40,660 nucleotides of DNA from an uncultured Colwellia sp. (GTDB lineage: Bacteria; Pseudomonadota; Gammaproteobacteria; Enterobacterales; Alteromonadaceae). The notes beneath the pieces were generated by a model. That model did not search any database. It was not told the origin of the DNA and saw only the letters and a program-made list of their open reading frames with translations. Location: positions 1 to 40,660 of the forward strand of contig CAJXUT010000003.1 of NCBI GenBank assembly GCA_913061365.1, read 5' to 3'. Made by a program: the position numbers and the translations under genes. Each line of letters begins with the position of its first letter. Within the stretch, counting starts at the first letter, position 1. Shown piece by piece: positions 1 through 8,965 of this stretch.

Positions 1-36
1 ACGTCTCGTGGGCTCGGAGATGTGTATAAGAGACAG
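1..36. other. Nextera transposase adapter (read 2 type), sequencing artefact
   Basis: Positions 3-36 read GTCTCGTGGGCTCGGAGATGTGTATAAGAGACAG, the Nextera adapter/mosaic end; its translation gives the well-known 'MCIRDS' artefact in the ORF at 8..259. Confidence 0.98.
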
Positions 37-37
37 C

Positions 38-259
38 TATAAAACAATGTTCGCAGGAGAATATGACTTTGGTTTTGCGGTTGATTGGATGCGTAAAGAT
101 TTAGCCATTGCTTTTGAAGAAGCGAAGAAGAATGATGCTTCATTACCAATGACTGAAATGGTAGATGGTTTTTATAAAGAAATTCAAGAAAATGGTGGTA
201 ATCGTTGGGATACCTCAAGCTTAATTAGTCGCTTTAAAGATCCTAAGTTTATAAAGTGA
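38..259 (+). CDS. 3-hydroxyisobutyrate dehydrogenase / NAD(P)-dependent beta-hydroxyacid dehydrogenase, C-terminal fragment (truncated by contig end)
   Basis: YKTMFAGEYDFGFAVDWMRKDLAIAFEEAKKNDASLPMTEMVDGFYKEIQ resembles the C-terminal domain of the beta-hydroxyacid dehydrogenase family; the first residues of the listed ORF are adapter. Confidence 0.75.
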   Translation, partial: YKTMFAGEYDFGFAVDWMRKDLAIAFEEAKKNDASLPMTEMVDGFYKEIQENGGNRWDTSSLISRFKDPKFIK

Positions 260-288
260 TACGACAACAAATCGTATGTAGATTTTTT

Positions 289-320
289 AAAACCGGCTGA
301 TACTAATCTGCCGGTTTTTT
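289..320 (+). terminator. Rho-independent terminator
   Basis: AAAACCGGC - loop - GCCGGTTTTTT downstream of the first CDS. Confidence 0.85.
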
Positions 321-347
321 ATTAGTGAATAAAGCTAGTGTAATGTT

Positions 348-1187
348 CTATGTTGTTGTATGAGCGGTTGAACCAATCATTTCTGAAGCATCCATAACAA
401 GTACAATAGCATCTTCATCACGGCTTAATACTATGGTTTGTAATTTAGGAATTTGACGAGCCCCCACAACAACTAAGAGAATCTTTCTCTCGTTTTGCTT
501 CATTAAATTTTTACCCGTTAAAATAGTTCCATCGCGACCTAACTCTTGTGAAATCGCTTGTCCAATACTGTCTGTGCTATTTGAAACCACATGAACTACT
601 TTTTCAGTAACGGCTCCGGTTAAAATCTTATCAATAACTTTACTTGTGACATAAATACCTATTAGGCTCCACAATGCCAATTCCATGTCTTTAAATATGA
701 TAGCAACCGCTATGATGATAATCATATCGAAAAACATAATAACTTGTGCTGATCTAAATGAAGAATAACGGGCAACTATCTGAGCAACAATGGTTGTACC
801 GCCTGCAGATGCTTCACCTTTCATTACTATGGCGATACCCGCTCCGATACACAAACCACCATAAATTGTTGATAGTAAAATACTCTCAATGGGAGGAAAG
901 GTAATTACTCTTGGCAGAACTTCAACCAAACTAGCGGTGAAAATAATGGCGAGAACGGTGCGTATAGCAAACTGAAAATCTATGAATTTAAGCCCTGCGA
1001 GGACAAGAGGGATATTAATTAGCACCATCGCTAGTGCAGTAGGTATATCAGTTAAATAATGTAATATTATAGACATTCCCGGTGTTCCACCGGTCGCAAT
1101 GTTGACGGGAATTAAAAAGAATGTCACACCAAAGGCAAGTAAGTATGAGCCTAGTGCTATTAGGGTTATATTTTTTAGCTCTGTCAT
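348..1187 (-). CDS. YitT family membrane protein (DUF161 + DUF2179)
   Basis: Multiple TM segments, GGTPGMSIILHYL and ASAGGTTIVAQIVARY motifs, C-terminal DUF2179-like domain. Confidence 0.85.
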   Translation of the reverse strand: MTELKNITLIALGSYLLAFGVTFFLIPVNIATGGTPGMSIILHYLTDIPTALAMVLINIPLVLAGLKFIDFQFAIRTVLAIIFTASLVEVLPRVITFPPIESILLSTIYGGLCIGAGIAIVMKGEASAGGTTIVAQIVARYSSFRSAQVIMFFDMIIIIAVAIIFKDMELALWSLIGIYVTSKVIDKILTGAVTEKVVHVVSNSTDSIGQAISQELGRDGTILTGKNLMKQNERKILLVVVGARQIPKLQTIVLSRDEDAIVLVMDASEMIGSTAHTTT

Positions 1188-1280
1188 ACAAAATCGTTAA
1201 TTTATAATTTATATTATGTTGAAAGAATAGAGTATCACGTACATTAAAAAATTAGTGAATTAAAAGTCTAATGAAAAATA

Positions 1281-1311
1281 CCCAGAGTAACTACGTTGTT
1301 ATTACTCTGGG
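1281..1311 (-). terminator. Inverted repeat / terminator downstream of exodeoxyribonuclease I gene
   Basis: CCCAGAGTAA ... TTACTCTGGG perfect 10-bp arms, followed on the minus strand by a U-rich tail (TATTTTTCATT). Confidence 0.7.
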
Positions 1312-1339
1312 GGAATTGTTATATCCCTAATTGTGATTT

Positions 1340-2782
1340 TTAACCTTGTACATATTCATATAGAGCTTTGAGTACAGACATTTTACTTTTATTTTCTTCG
1401 TGCTCATGAACTAAATTTTCAATTTTAATCATAAACTCATCAAGACTTAAAATGCCTTTGCCACCATATTGCAACTTATTTTGGCAATACTGCTGCCACT
1501 TTTGCTGCTCTTCAGTGGATAACGTATGAGGATAATTACGTGCTCGATATCGCGTTAATAATACGGGTAATCGGTCGTCTTGAAAATTAAATGGATGATT
1601 AGCAAGTTGTTCAGGAGCTAAGCCGCGTAAAATATCCATTTGCGCTTTATCACTGTGGCTAAAGAAGCTACCGCCATACAAGGCTTGTTCAGCATCCACA
1701 TCGGTATTATCAAAATCTGAGGTAGCAAAAACATCACTTAGCTTATCTCTCAATTCAGCATGCTTTTTCAAAATAGCTAAATTTTCTAAACAATAATCAC
1801 GCGGAATAGCTAATCGTTCGGCATTTTCTGGTAATAATGTTTTTGCTGGCGCAACAATAGGGCACTTATTAATGTGGATCAATTTGACAGGAATTGGCTT
1901 TTCATCAGGTGCTAAATCATCATAGCGAGTATACAAGCGCGCTTTAATTTCTTCGCTGGTCAGTGTTAATAATGGTTCAATATCTTGCGCCAAGTCGATA
2001 CAAATCACAGCATTCTTATTCACCGGATGATAACTGATCGGTGCAAACCAACTAGTACATCCGTGTAGCGATGATATTTTACTTGAGGTATGAACAATAG
2101 GGGTCATATCTGCAACATTAATTAATTCAGCAACTTGTTTTTTGCTTTTTAAGTTGAAGATAAAATCATAAAGTTTTGGCTGTTTTTCTTTTATCAATTT
2201 AGCTATAGCAATAGTGGCATAAACATCAGACATAGCATCATGCGCTGACTCATGACTAATGCCGTTTGCTTGAGTGAGCAACTCTAAACGAAAACTAACC
2301 ACCTGCTCACCATCACGCTCAACTGTAGGCCAGTTAATGCCTTCAGGGCGAAGTGCATAGCAGGCGCGTACCATATCTATAATATCCCAGCGACTATTAC
2401 CGTTTTGCCATTCACGAGCATAAGGGTCATAGAAATTGCGATAGAACAGGTAGCGTGATACTTCATCATCAAAACGAATATTGTTATAACCCGCAACACA
2501 GGTATTAGGAACACTAAACAAGGTGTTAATTTTATTAGCAAACTCAGCCTCAGTTAATCCTTCACGCTGTGCTTTTTGTGGCGTAATACCGGTAACCAAA
2601 CACGCTTCAGGATGGGGCAAGTAATCCTGAGGTGGCTGACAGTAAAACATTTCAGGCTCACCAATAATGTTGAGATCTAAATCGGTTCTGATCCCCGCAA
2701 ACTGAGAAGGTTTGTCTACTTTGGGTGAAATTCCCCAAGTCTCGTAGTCGTGCCAAAGAATAGTTGGTTGGTTTGAGTTCAA
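1340..2782 (-). CDS. sbcB: Exodeoxyribonuclease I
   Basis: N-terminal ILWHDYETWGISPKVDKPSQFAGIRTD (DEDD exonuclease motif I) and full-length resemblance to ExoI (480 aa). Confidence 0.95.
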   Translation of the reverse strand: MNSNQPTILWHDYETWGISPKVDKPSQFAGIRTDLDLNIIGEPEMFYCQPPQDYLPHPEACLVTGITPQKAQREGLTEAEFANKINTLFSVPNTCVAGYNNIRFDDEVSRYLFYRNFYDPYAREWQNGNSRWDIIDMVRACYALRPEGINWPTVERDGEQVVSFRLELLTQANGISHESAHDAMSDVYATIAIAKLIKEKQPKLYDFIFNLKSKKQVAELINVADMTPIVHTSSKISSLHGCTSWFAPISYHPVNKNAVICIDLAQDIEPLLTLTSEEIKARLYTRYDDLAPDEKPIPVKLIHINKCPIVAPAKTLLPENAERLAIPRDYCLENLAILKKHAELRDKLSDVFATSDFDNTDVDAEQALYGGSFFSHSDKAQMDILRGLAPEQLANHPFNFQDDRLPVLLTRYRARNYPHTLSTEEQQKWQQYCQNKLQYGGKGILSLDEFMIKIENLVHEHEENKSKMSVLKALYEYVQG

Positions 2783-2974
2783 TTATTTTCCACTTTTGAG
2801 TAATACTTCAATATGCTGTTTTTATAATAACAAATCAAAATTTAAAAATCATGTCAACTAACTATGATGTAAGATATTGGTTGATTCATAGCAAACTCTC
2901 AAAATCAATAATTCACAGCCATTCACTATGATCTTCTCTAAAGAATGTAGTTACTTTTTTTGATAGTTTGTTGT

Positions 2975-3009
2975 CGGTCTGTATAAATTAACTAACTTTT
3001 TACAGACCG
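2975..3009 (-). terminator. Inverted repeat, probable terminator of the PaaN-like gene
   Basis: CGGTCTGTA ... TACAGACCG, followed on the minus strand by an A/T-rich tail. Confidence 0.55.
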
Positions 3010-3027
3010 ATTATCGAAGATACCTTT

Positions 3028-4689
3028 TTAACTGCGTAATTTTCGATGTTGTACCCAAACAAAGCGTTTATTCGCATATTCTGGATTAGCAAAAGTGGCA
3101 TTACCGGCCGGGTTGCCGCCTGAAACATGAAAATCTGAAAACCCAGCAGCCTGATTAATCCAAATAAAGCCGGTTAAATTGAAAGATACTTGAGTGTAGG
3201 CATCTTCCATCGCATCGCGAATATGCGCTTCAATTTTTTCATCTATTGTATAGGCACCACAGGTTAAGGCGCCTTTTTCACTCGCCAATGATGCGGCTAA
3301 TTCAATCGATTGTGTCGTATCTTTAGTACGCACCAAAAAGAAAATTGGTCCAAATAATTCTTGGCTGTAGATATCTGATTGATTGGCTTCAACTATTAAC
3401 ATCGCTGGGGAAATAGAGCGCGCGTTTTTAAAGCCAGGCTGTTCAACTGGCTCTGGTATGCGTAATACTTTGGCGCCGAGTTGTTCATAATTTTGTACCC
3501 GGGTTAGTGTTGCAGGGGTTTGTATGGCGGCTAGCGTACCTGGACCCATTTTTGGGTTGTTGACAATATTATCGACCGCTTGTTTAAAACGCTGGGTGAC
3601 TTCGTCAAAAGGAATAAGTTGTTCGCCTTCGCGTATACCTTGCTCGGGTATAAAGAAGTTTTGTGGCGCTGTACACATTTGTCCCGAATAAAGGCAAAGT
3701 GAAAAGGCCAAATTTTGTAATACGGCATCTAGATCGGTCACGGAATCGAGAATGACACTATTAACACCTGCTTTTTCTGTGAAAACGGTTTTACCAGAGA
3801 GTGACTCCACGTAATCGCCAAAGGCATTGCCACCGGTAAAATCAATGAGTTTGACTAAAGGATGTTCCGCTAGGTTTTTACTAATGGGTGCCTCGATTGT
3901 ATCGGCTGCTAGTTGCACAATATCCTCTGGCAAATCACTATCACGTAATACGTCACGTAGGGTGGCAACAACTATCGCAATAGGCAATATGGCCATTGGA
4001 TGAGGTTTAACGATTACAGGGTTGCCCGCTGCTAGGTTGGCAAATAACCCCGGCACTGTGTTCCAAACCGGAAAAGTAGAACAGCCGATGACCAAGCCAA
4101 CACCTTTGGGCACCGCAGTATAATTTTTATCCAACACAAGGCTGCTTTTACCCATAGGCTTTTCCCACGCTATGGCTTGTGGAAAACGTTTTTGTTCGTG
4201 CCAGGCTAGTGCAAGGGCTTCTAGTGCACGGTCATTACTATGAGGGCCTGATGCTTGAAATGCCATCATGAATGCCTGACCTGTGGTGTGCATGGTGGCA
4301 TAGGCTAATTCAAAATAACGTGATTGGAGACGATCAAGTGCTTCAGCGAGCAAACCAGCTCTGTCGTCAGCCGAGGTTTTTTTCCAGCACTTACGAACTG
4401 CTTGAGCGCGCGATACCCAGGTTTCCGCATTGTGGCTAGGATAGGTGACTCCTAATGCTTCGTCAGTATAGGGAGACTGTTCGCCACCGACCCATTGGGC
4501 GCTGTCATTACTATTTTCTAAGACGTCAAAGCGCTTACCCAGATGACTATGATATTGTGTTTCTCCCTTGCTCATACCATCTTCACCATAGGCTTTATGG
4601 TGTTCTGGGTAAGGAGTGTAAAATCCACGGTCGTGGATGGCTTCAACGGCTTGCTCTATTAATTGGCCGTGTTTTTTAAAATAGCTCAT
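3028..4689 (-). CDS. paaN: PaaN-like aldehyde dehydrogenase family protein (stand-alone ALDH form, no MaoC domain)
   Basis: 553 aa; MSYFKKHGQLIEQAVEAIHDRGFYTPYPEHHKAYGE N-terminus, catalytic Cys in LYSGQMCTAPQNFF, ALDH fold motifs. Confidence 0.85.
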   Translation of the reverse strand: MSYFKKHGQLIEQAVEAIHDRGFYTPYPEHHKAYGEDGMSKGETQYHSHLGKRFDVLENSNDSAQWVGGEQSPYTDEALGVTYPSHNAETWVSRAQAVRKCWKKTSADDRAGLLAEALDRLQSRYFELAYATMHTTGQAFMMAFQASGPHSNDRALEALALAWHEQKRFPQAIAWEKPMGKSSLVLDKNYTAVPKGVGLVIGCSTFPVWNTVPGLFANLAAGNPVIVKPHPMAILPIAIVVATLRDVLRDSDLPEDIVQLAADTIEAPISKNLAEHPLVKLIDFTGGNAFGDYVESLSGKTVFTEKAGVNSVILDSVTDLDAVLQNLAFSLCLYSGQMCTAPQNFFIPEQGIREGEQLIPFDEVTQRFKQAVDNIVNNPKMGPGTLAAIQTPATLTRVQNYEQLGAKVLRIPEPVEQPGFKNARSISPAMLIVEANQSDIYSQELFGPIFFLVRTKDTTQSIELAASLASEKGALTCGAYTIDEKIEAHIRDAMEDAYTQVSFNLTGFIWINQAAGFSDFHVSGGNPAGNATFANPEYANKRFVWVQHRKLRS

Positions 4690-4991
4690 GATGATTACCT
4701 GTTAAAACGGTGGTGCAAAATATTATCTAGCATAACCTAAGCTGACTTGTTATTTGAGTATCTATAAAAAGTTTCTAAGAAATTATGAAGAATTTACAGT
4801 AAAACTGCCTCCTCACTAAGTGCAATATTTACTTCTGAATGATTTTCAGAACATACTTAAACTACTTTTGACAATGTAGCACCGCTGCTAACATTGTGGT
4901 TGAGCTATTAGGTCTTGGAGAGAAATAGGTTCAATTGACGTGAAGGTTGACATAGATTTATGTAAAATAAAAATTCTTCAATGTTCATAAG

Positions 4992-5930
4992 CTATAAGTA
5001 AGGTGCTTTACTATGGGTTTGATGAGGATATTCATCATAAAATCTTAAATACTCCTTAGCAAAGCGCCCCTGGTTTACAACACCATAGTTTTTAAGAATT
5101 TGATTAATAGGTGTATCCTTTTTTTGTTTTAAAGTAGCATGAATTAATTGAAATCTTCTTTTAGTTAAGTACTGTTTAGGAGTCATACTGAGTATTGATT
5201 TAAAAGCGTACTCTAAGCTTCGAATGCAACAGCAACTGATTTTAGCTAATTCAGAAATAGTTATATTAAGAAAATTACTTTTATGTATATGTTTTAAAGC
5301 TCGGTTAACAATAGCTAGTCTTGTCGACATATTAACTCTGTGAATATCTGGTAAAAGCGTACTAAATGTTAGTAGCTGACATAACGATTCTATTATTTTT
5401 TCTTGGCTATCTAAAACTGCTTGAAAACTTAAATATTTACTCTTGTTAAGTAGAGCTTCTATTAACGTGCATAAATGCTGTAAATTGTTATCAGGTTGGA
5501 TAAATGTGTTTTTTAAAAAGTTTTGTTTTGATAGGGTGTTTTTAAAATGCTCTATAGTTTCTTCATCAAAATATTTTTTTAATTCATCATTCGTAATAAT
5601 AATATAGAAAGCATAATAATTATCAGGGACTTGAACTAAGGCTTCTTGGCTTTCAGTCAAGATGAGTGGTTGATTTAGACTTATCTTATGGCCATTCACA
5701 GAGACTTCATCATTATGTCTAGGAATGAGAATATAAAACCAATCTTGTTGCAATACACTATGATATTGCACAGAGGTGTTAATAAATCGATCACCCAATA
5801 CTAGTTTAGGTAACTGTAAATCTCTTTGTTGGCACAAAAATTTACCAGAAGATAATTGCATTGCATGCATATCAAACCCCTTCAACCCATTGAGGTGATC
5901 TTCAACGCTTGGAAAAATTATCTTATTCAT
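4992..5930 (-). CDS. AraC-family transcriptional regulator
   Basis: C-terminal double HTH (ITISELAKISCCCIRSLEYAFKSILSMTPKQYLTKRRFQLIHATL...INQILKNYGVVNQGRFAKEYLRFYDEYP). Track start 5981; the internal ATG at 5930 (MNKIIFPSVEDH) looks more likely. Confidence 0.85.
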   Translation of the reverse strand: MNKIIFPSVEDHLNGLKGFDMHAMQLSSGKFLCQQRDLQLPKLVLGDRFINTSVQYHSVLQQDWFYILIPRHNDEVSVNGHKISLNQPLILTESQEALVQVPDNYYAFYIIITNDELKKYFDEETIEHFKNTLSKQNFLKNTFIQPDNNLQHLCTLIEALLNKSKYLSFQAVLDSQEKIIESLCQLLTFSTLLPDIHRVNMSTRLAIVNRALKHIHKSNFLNITISELAKISCCCIRSLEYAFKSILSMTPKQYLTKRRFQLIHATLKQKKDTPINQILKNYGVVNQGRFAKEYLRFYDEYPHQTHSKAPYL

Positions 5931-6392
5931 AGTTAAATAGTTATACCTTTTAATTATTATATTGTTCACAGGTAAATTCACGTTTATTTACAATATACGT
6001 TTTTCGCAAAAATTACCATTCATTGATTTAAATCAACTTTATTTGTTGCTAAGTATAAAAAGAATTACTCACGTTACGATATTAATTTGTTGTTAAAACA
6101 TTACCATAAATTACATTAGATTGAATTTGATAGATAAAGTTTGAATGTACAAATATCGCAATGCGAATTAATCTCTAACCTTAGATATAGTATTAAAACA
6201 TTGTTTTTAGTAAGGTTTTAATACACCAACATTAATGGAATAAGAAAATGGTGCTTGTAGCAAGGTTAAACCAAGGAGGTACTATTTCTTATCTATTTAA
6301 TAAATGAAAAATAGCGATATAGCTTGTAAGCAAGAATTTTTAAAGTTAAGGACAGTACTAAATATAAACTTATCAATTTAAAATAAGGCGCT

Positions 6393-7397
6393 ATGTGTAT
6401 GAATCAATTAAAATTCAATCCAGTTACACCTCCTGAGGTAGTGCTTTCTAACTATGAGGTTTGTCGCTCGAATGATCTAGAAGAAGTTCGTTTAAGTGCT
6501 GCAGAAATATTATGTGAAAATGAATTAAAACTCAGCAATGCTAATAAATCTGTTGATGCCAGTATTTTTTATCGAAAACTTGGTGGAATAGGTGTTGGGC
6601 GAATTAGTTATGGCGCTGAAGTAACGATTAGCCCGGTTGTGTTTGAAGATTTTTTACTTATTCAAATGCCTATTCGTGGTGTAGAAAAAATAACCTTAGG
6701 AAATGATAAAGTTTTATCTTCACCAAAAGTTTTTGGGTTTATTAACCCTAATGTTAAGTCAGTAATGAATCATGAGTCTGATACTGAAAAGTTAATCATT
6801 CGTGTGGATAAAAAGTTAATTGAAAAAAACTGCCAACAGATTTTAAACCTCACGTTAAATAAAGATATCAAGTTTGATTCATCGATGTTGTCTGAAACAA
6901 AAGTAGGCTCTCAATGGATGAGCATGGTTGGTTGGATTTTTGATTTTATTTCTCGTGAAGAAGATTTATCTCCAATAATGGTCTCTCAGTTTGAGAACAT
7001 GCTAGTCAATATGCTATTAACCAATCAGCATAATAATTACTCATCTGTAATCCATAATGACTCCGTGTCAATTGCTCCTTATTTTGTAAAACGAGTAGAG
7101 CACTATATTCAGGACAACGCTCATAAGCCTATCGCAATAAATGATATGGCTGAATATGCTGGTGTAAGCAGTAGAGCCCTTTTTACCGGATTTCGTAAAT
7201 ACAGAAATACTACGCCAATGCGTCACTTGAAAGAAGTGAGGCTTCAGTATGTACATGAAGATTTAAAGCGTGCTTGTGTAGGACAAGATAAGGTTATAAC
7301 CATTGCTTATAATTGGGGTTTTAGTCATTTAGGACACTTTTCCACTGATTATAAACGACGCTTTGGCGAGACGCCTTATGAAACATTACTAAGTTAA
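6393..7397 (+). CDS. AraC/XylS-family transcriptional regulator with AraC-binding-like N-terminal domain
   Basis: 334 aa; C-terminal HTH (INDMAEYAGVSSRALFTGFRKYRNTTPMRHLKEVRLQYVHEDL...ITIAYNWGFSHLGHFSTDYKRRFGETP), N-terminal XylS/FeaR-like domain (GVGRISYGAEVTISP). Confidence 0.92.
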   Translation: MCMNQLKFNPVTPPEVVLSNYEVCRSNDLEEVRLSAAEILCENELKLSNANKSVDASIFYRKLGGIGVGRISYGAEVTISPVVFEDFLLIQMPIRGVEKITLGNDKVLSSPKVFGFINPNVKSVMNHESDTEKLIIRVDKKLIEKNCQQILNLTLNKDIKFDSSMLSETKVGSQWMSMVGWIFDFISREEDLSPIMVSQFENMLVNMLLTNQHNNYSSVIHNDSVSIAPYFVKRVEHYIQDNAHKPIAINDMAEYAGVSSRALFTGFRKYRNTTPMRHLKEVRLQYVHEDLKRACVGQDKVITIAYNWGFSHLGHFSTDYKRRFGETPYETLLS

Positions 7398-7739
7398 TAG
7401 CAACTTAATATTATCTATAAATAATTATATCACCTTCATTTATTCACTAATTTGACCTTGTATATCGGCAGAAGCTATATGTGAGGTTAATCAAAAACAC
7501 CTGTTATTGCACTACCTTAGTTTTATATTCTCTATTCATCTATCAATATCCCTTAATTATTAATCGTAGCTTTACTTTTGAAACAGAGAGTCATCGGTTT
7601 GATTTTTCACTTGAAATGCTCGTTTATTACCTAGGTTATATTTTAAAAACATTCTGGTTTCCCTTTAACTTGTTGATTTTGCTTGATTTGAATTTTATTT
7701 AGGTTGGTTTTCTGTTCTTTAAAACATGCTTGTCAAAGA

Positions 7740-7775
7740 TGCACTTTCAGGATAGGAACGTGATTTATTGGAGCG
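7740..7775 (+). promoter_or_regulatory. XylS/BenR-like regulator element, copy A (upstream of reductase unit)
   Basis: TGCACTTTCAGGATA-GGAACG-TGATTTATTGGAGCG; first half is an exact match to TGCA-N6-GGNTA; aligns without gaps to copies B and C. Confidence 0.8.
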
Positions 7776-7863
7776 TTTGGAAGTTGAAATATTTTATAGT
7801 AAGAACAGATTAAAAACTAAGGTGATAACTAGAATTACCCCGTTTTAATAATTAACTGTCAGA

Positions 7864-8955
7864 ATGAATGGAGTAATCAAACTAATGAATAAACAAGATA
7901 CAGTGATTGAGCATAACTCGCCAATCGTAGAAGAAAATTCTCATAAGGTAACACTAAATTTCTCTGATGGTGTTACAAAACAATTTAATGTCCAACCTAA
8001 CAAAAGTATTCTTGATGAAGGACTTGCGGCTGGAATGCCGTTGTTATACCAATGCCGCTCAGGCAGCTGCTCAAGTTGTATTTGTACGTTGGATAAAGGC
8101 GAAATTACCACTATTAATGGTGAAAGCTCGACTCTACTTCGTAGTGAGCATGAGCTCGGTCAGCGTCTACTGTGTGTCTCTCAAGCTGAAGCTGATTGTA
8201 GTATTGACTTGGCATACGGCAGTGAAGTAGGTACTTCAAGTGCACAGGAAGTAAATGCCTTTATTGACTCGATTGAACACATAGGGGTTAATACCGTTCG
8301 CTTAACCTTAGAATTAGCCGAAGGTAGTTACATGGAATTTAGACCTGGGCAATTTATGCAAATTAATGTACCTGGTGTTGGCACTTTACGTAGTTACTCT
8401 CCCTCTAGCACCAACAAAGAATTCCCTAAAATGGAATTCCTTATCCGCCTTATTCCCGGTGGAGTCATGTCTACCTACCTCAAAGAGCGAGCAGAAGTCG
8501 ATCAAATACTAACGCTTACGGGCCCATATGGCGCATTTTTCCTTCGCGAAGAGCACAAACGAGCTCCCCATATATTCGTCGCAGGTGGGACGGGATTAGC
8601 GCCAATTTTATCCATTATCGATACTATTCGCCAATTAAGTGGTGTGAAACCTAAGATGCTACTTAGCTTTGGCTGTGCAACTCCAGAAGCATTATTTTGC
8701 TTAGATGATATTCAGTTGAGAGAACAATGGTTACCAAGCCTTGAAGCAAGAATTTGTGTCGATCAAGGGGCAAAAGAGGGACATTATCTAGGAAACCCGG
8801 TTAGCCCTTTACAAGAAGCAGATGTTACTGATCCCAATACCGTTGCTTATTTATGTGGCCCTCAGCCTATGATTGATGGCGCTACAGCGCGTCTTATAGA
8901 ACTTGGTGTTAAGGCAGAAAATATCTTTGCAGAGCAATTCGTTGCAAGTAACTAG
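7864..8955 (+). CDS. Aromatic ring-hydroxylating dioxygenase reductase component (plant-type 2Fe-2S + FAD/NAD(P) domains, BenC/XylZ-like)
   Basis: CRSGSCSSCICTL...LLCVSQ 2Fe-2S motif; FRPGQFMQINVPG...RSYSPSS flavin motif; GGTGLAPILSI NAD motif. ATG 7885 (MNKQDTV) is an alternative start with GGAG upstream. Confidence 0.92.
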   Translation: MNGVIKLMNKQDTVIEHNSPIVEENSHKVTLNFSDGVTKQFNVQPNKSILDEGLAAGMPLLYQCRSGSCSSCICTLDKGEITTINGESSTLLRSEHELGQRLLCVSQAEADCSIDLAYGSEVGTSSAQEVNAFIDSIEHIGVNTVRLTLELAEGSYMEFRPGQFMQINVPGVGTLRSYSPSSTNKEFPKMEFLIRLIPGGVMSTYLKERAEVDQILTLTGPYGAFFLREEHKRAPHIFVAGGTGLAPILSIIDTIRQLSGVKPKMLLSFGCATPEALFCLDDIQLREQWLPSLEARICVDQGAKEGHYLGNPVSPLQEADVTDPNTVAYLCGPQPMIDGATARLIELGVKAENIFAEQFVASN

Positions 8956-8965
8956 GAAGGTTGAT

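Noticed and set aside
6250-6290. Possible fourth XylS-like element (GGTGCTTGTAGCAAGGTTAAACCAAGGAGG) upstream of the regulator gene
   Set aside because: GGTTA and GGAGG are present but the TGCA box is not at the right distance and spacing does not match copies A-C.
7481-7702. 73-aa ORF between the XylS-type regulator and promoter element A
   Set aside because: No recognisable domain or convincing RBS; hydrophobic composition is expected from T-rich intergenic DNA.
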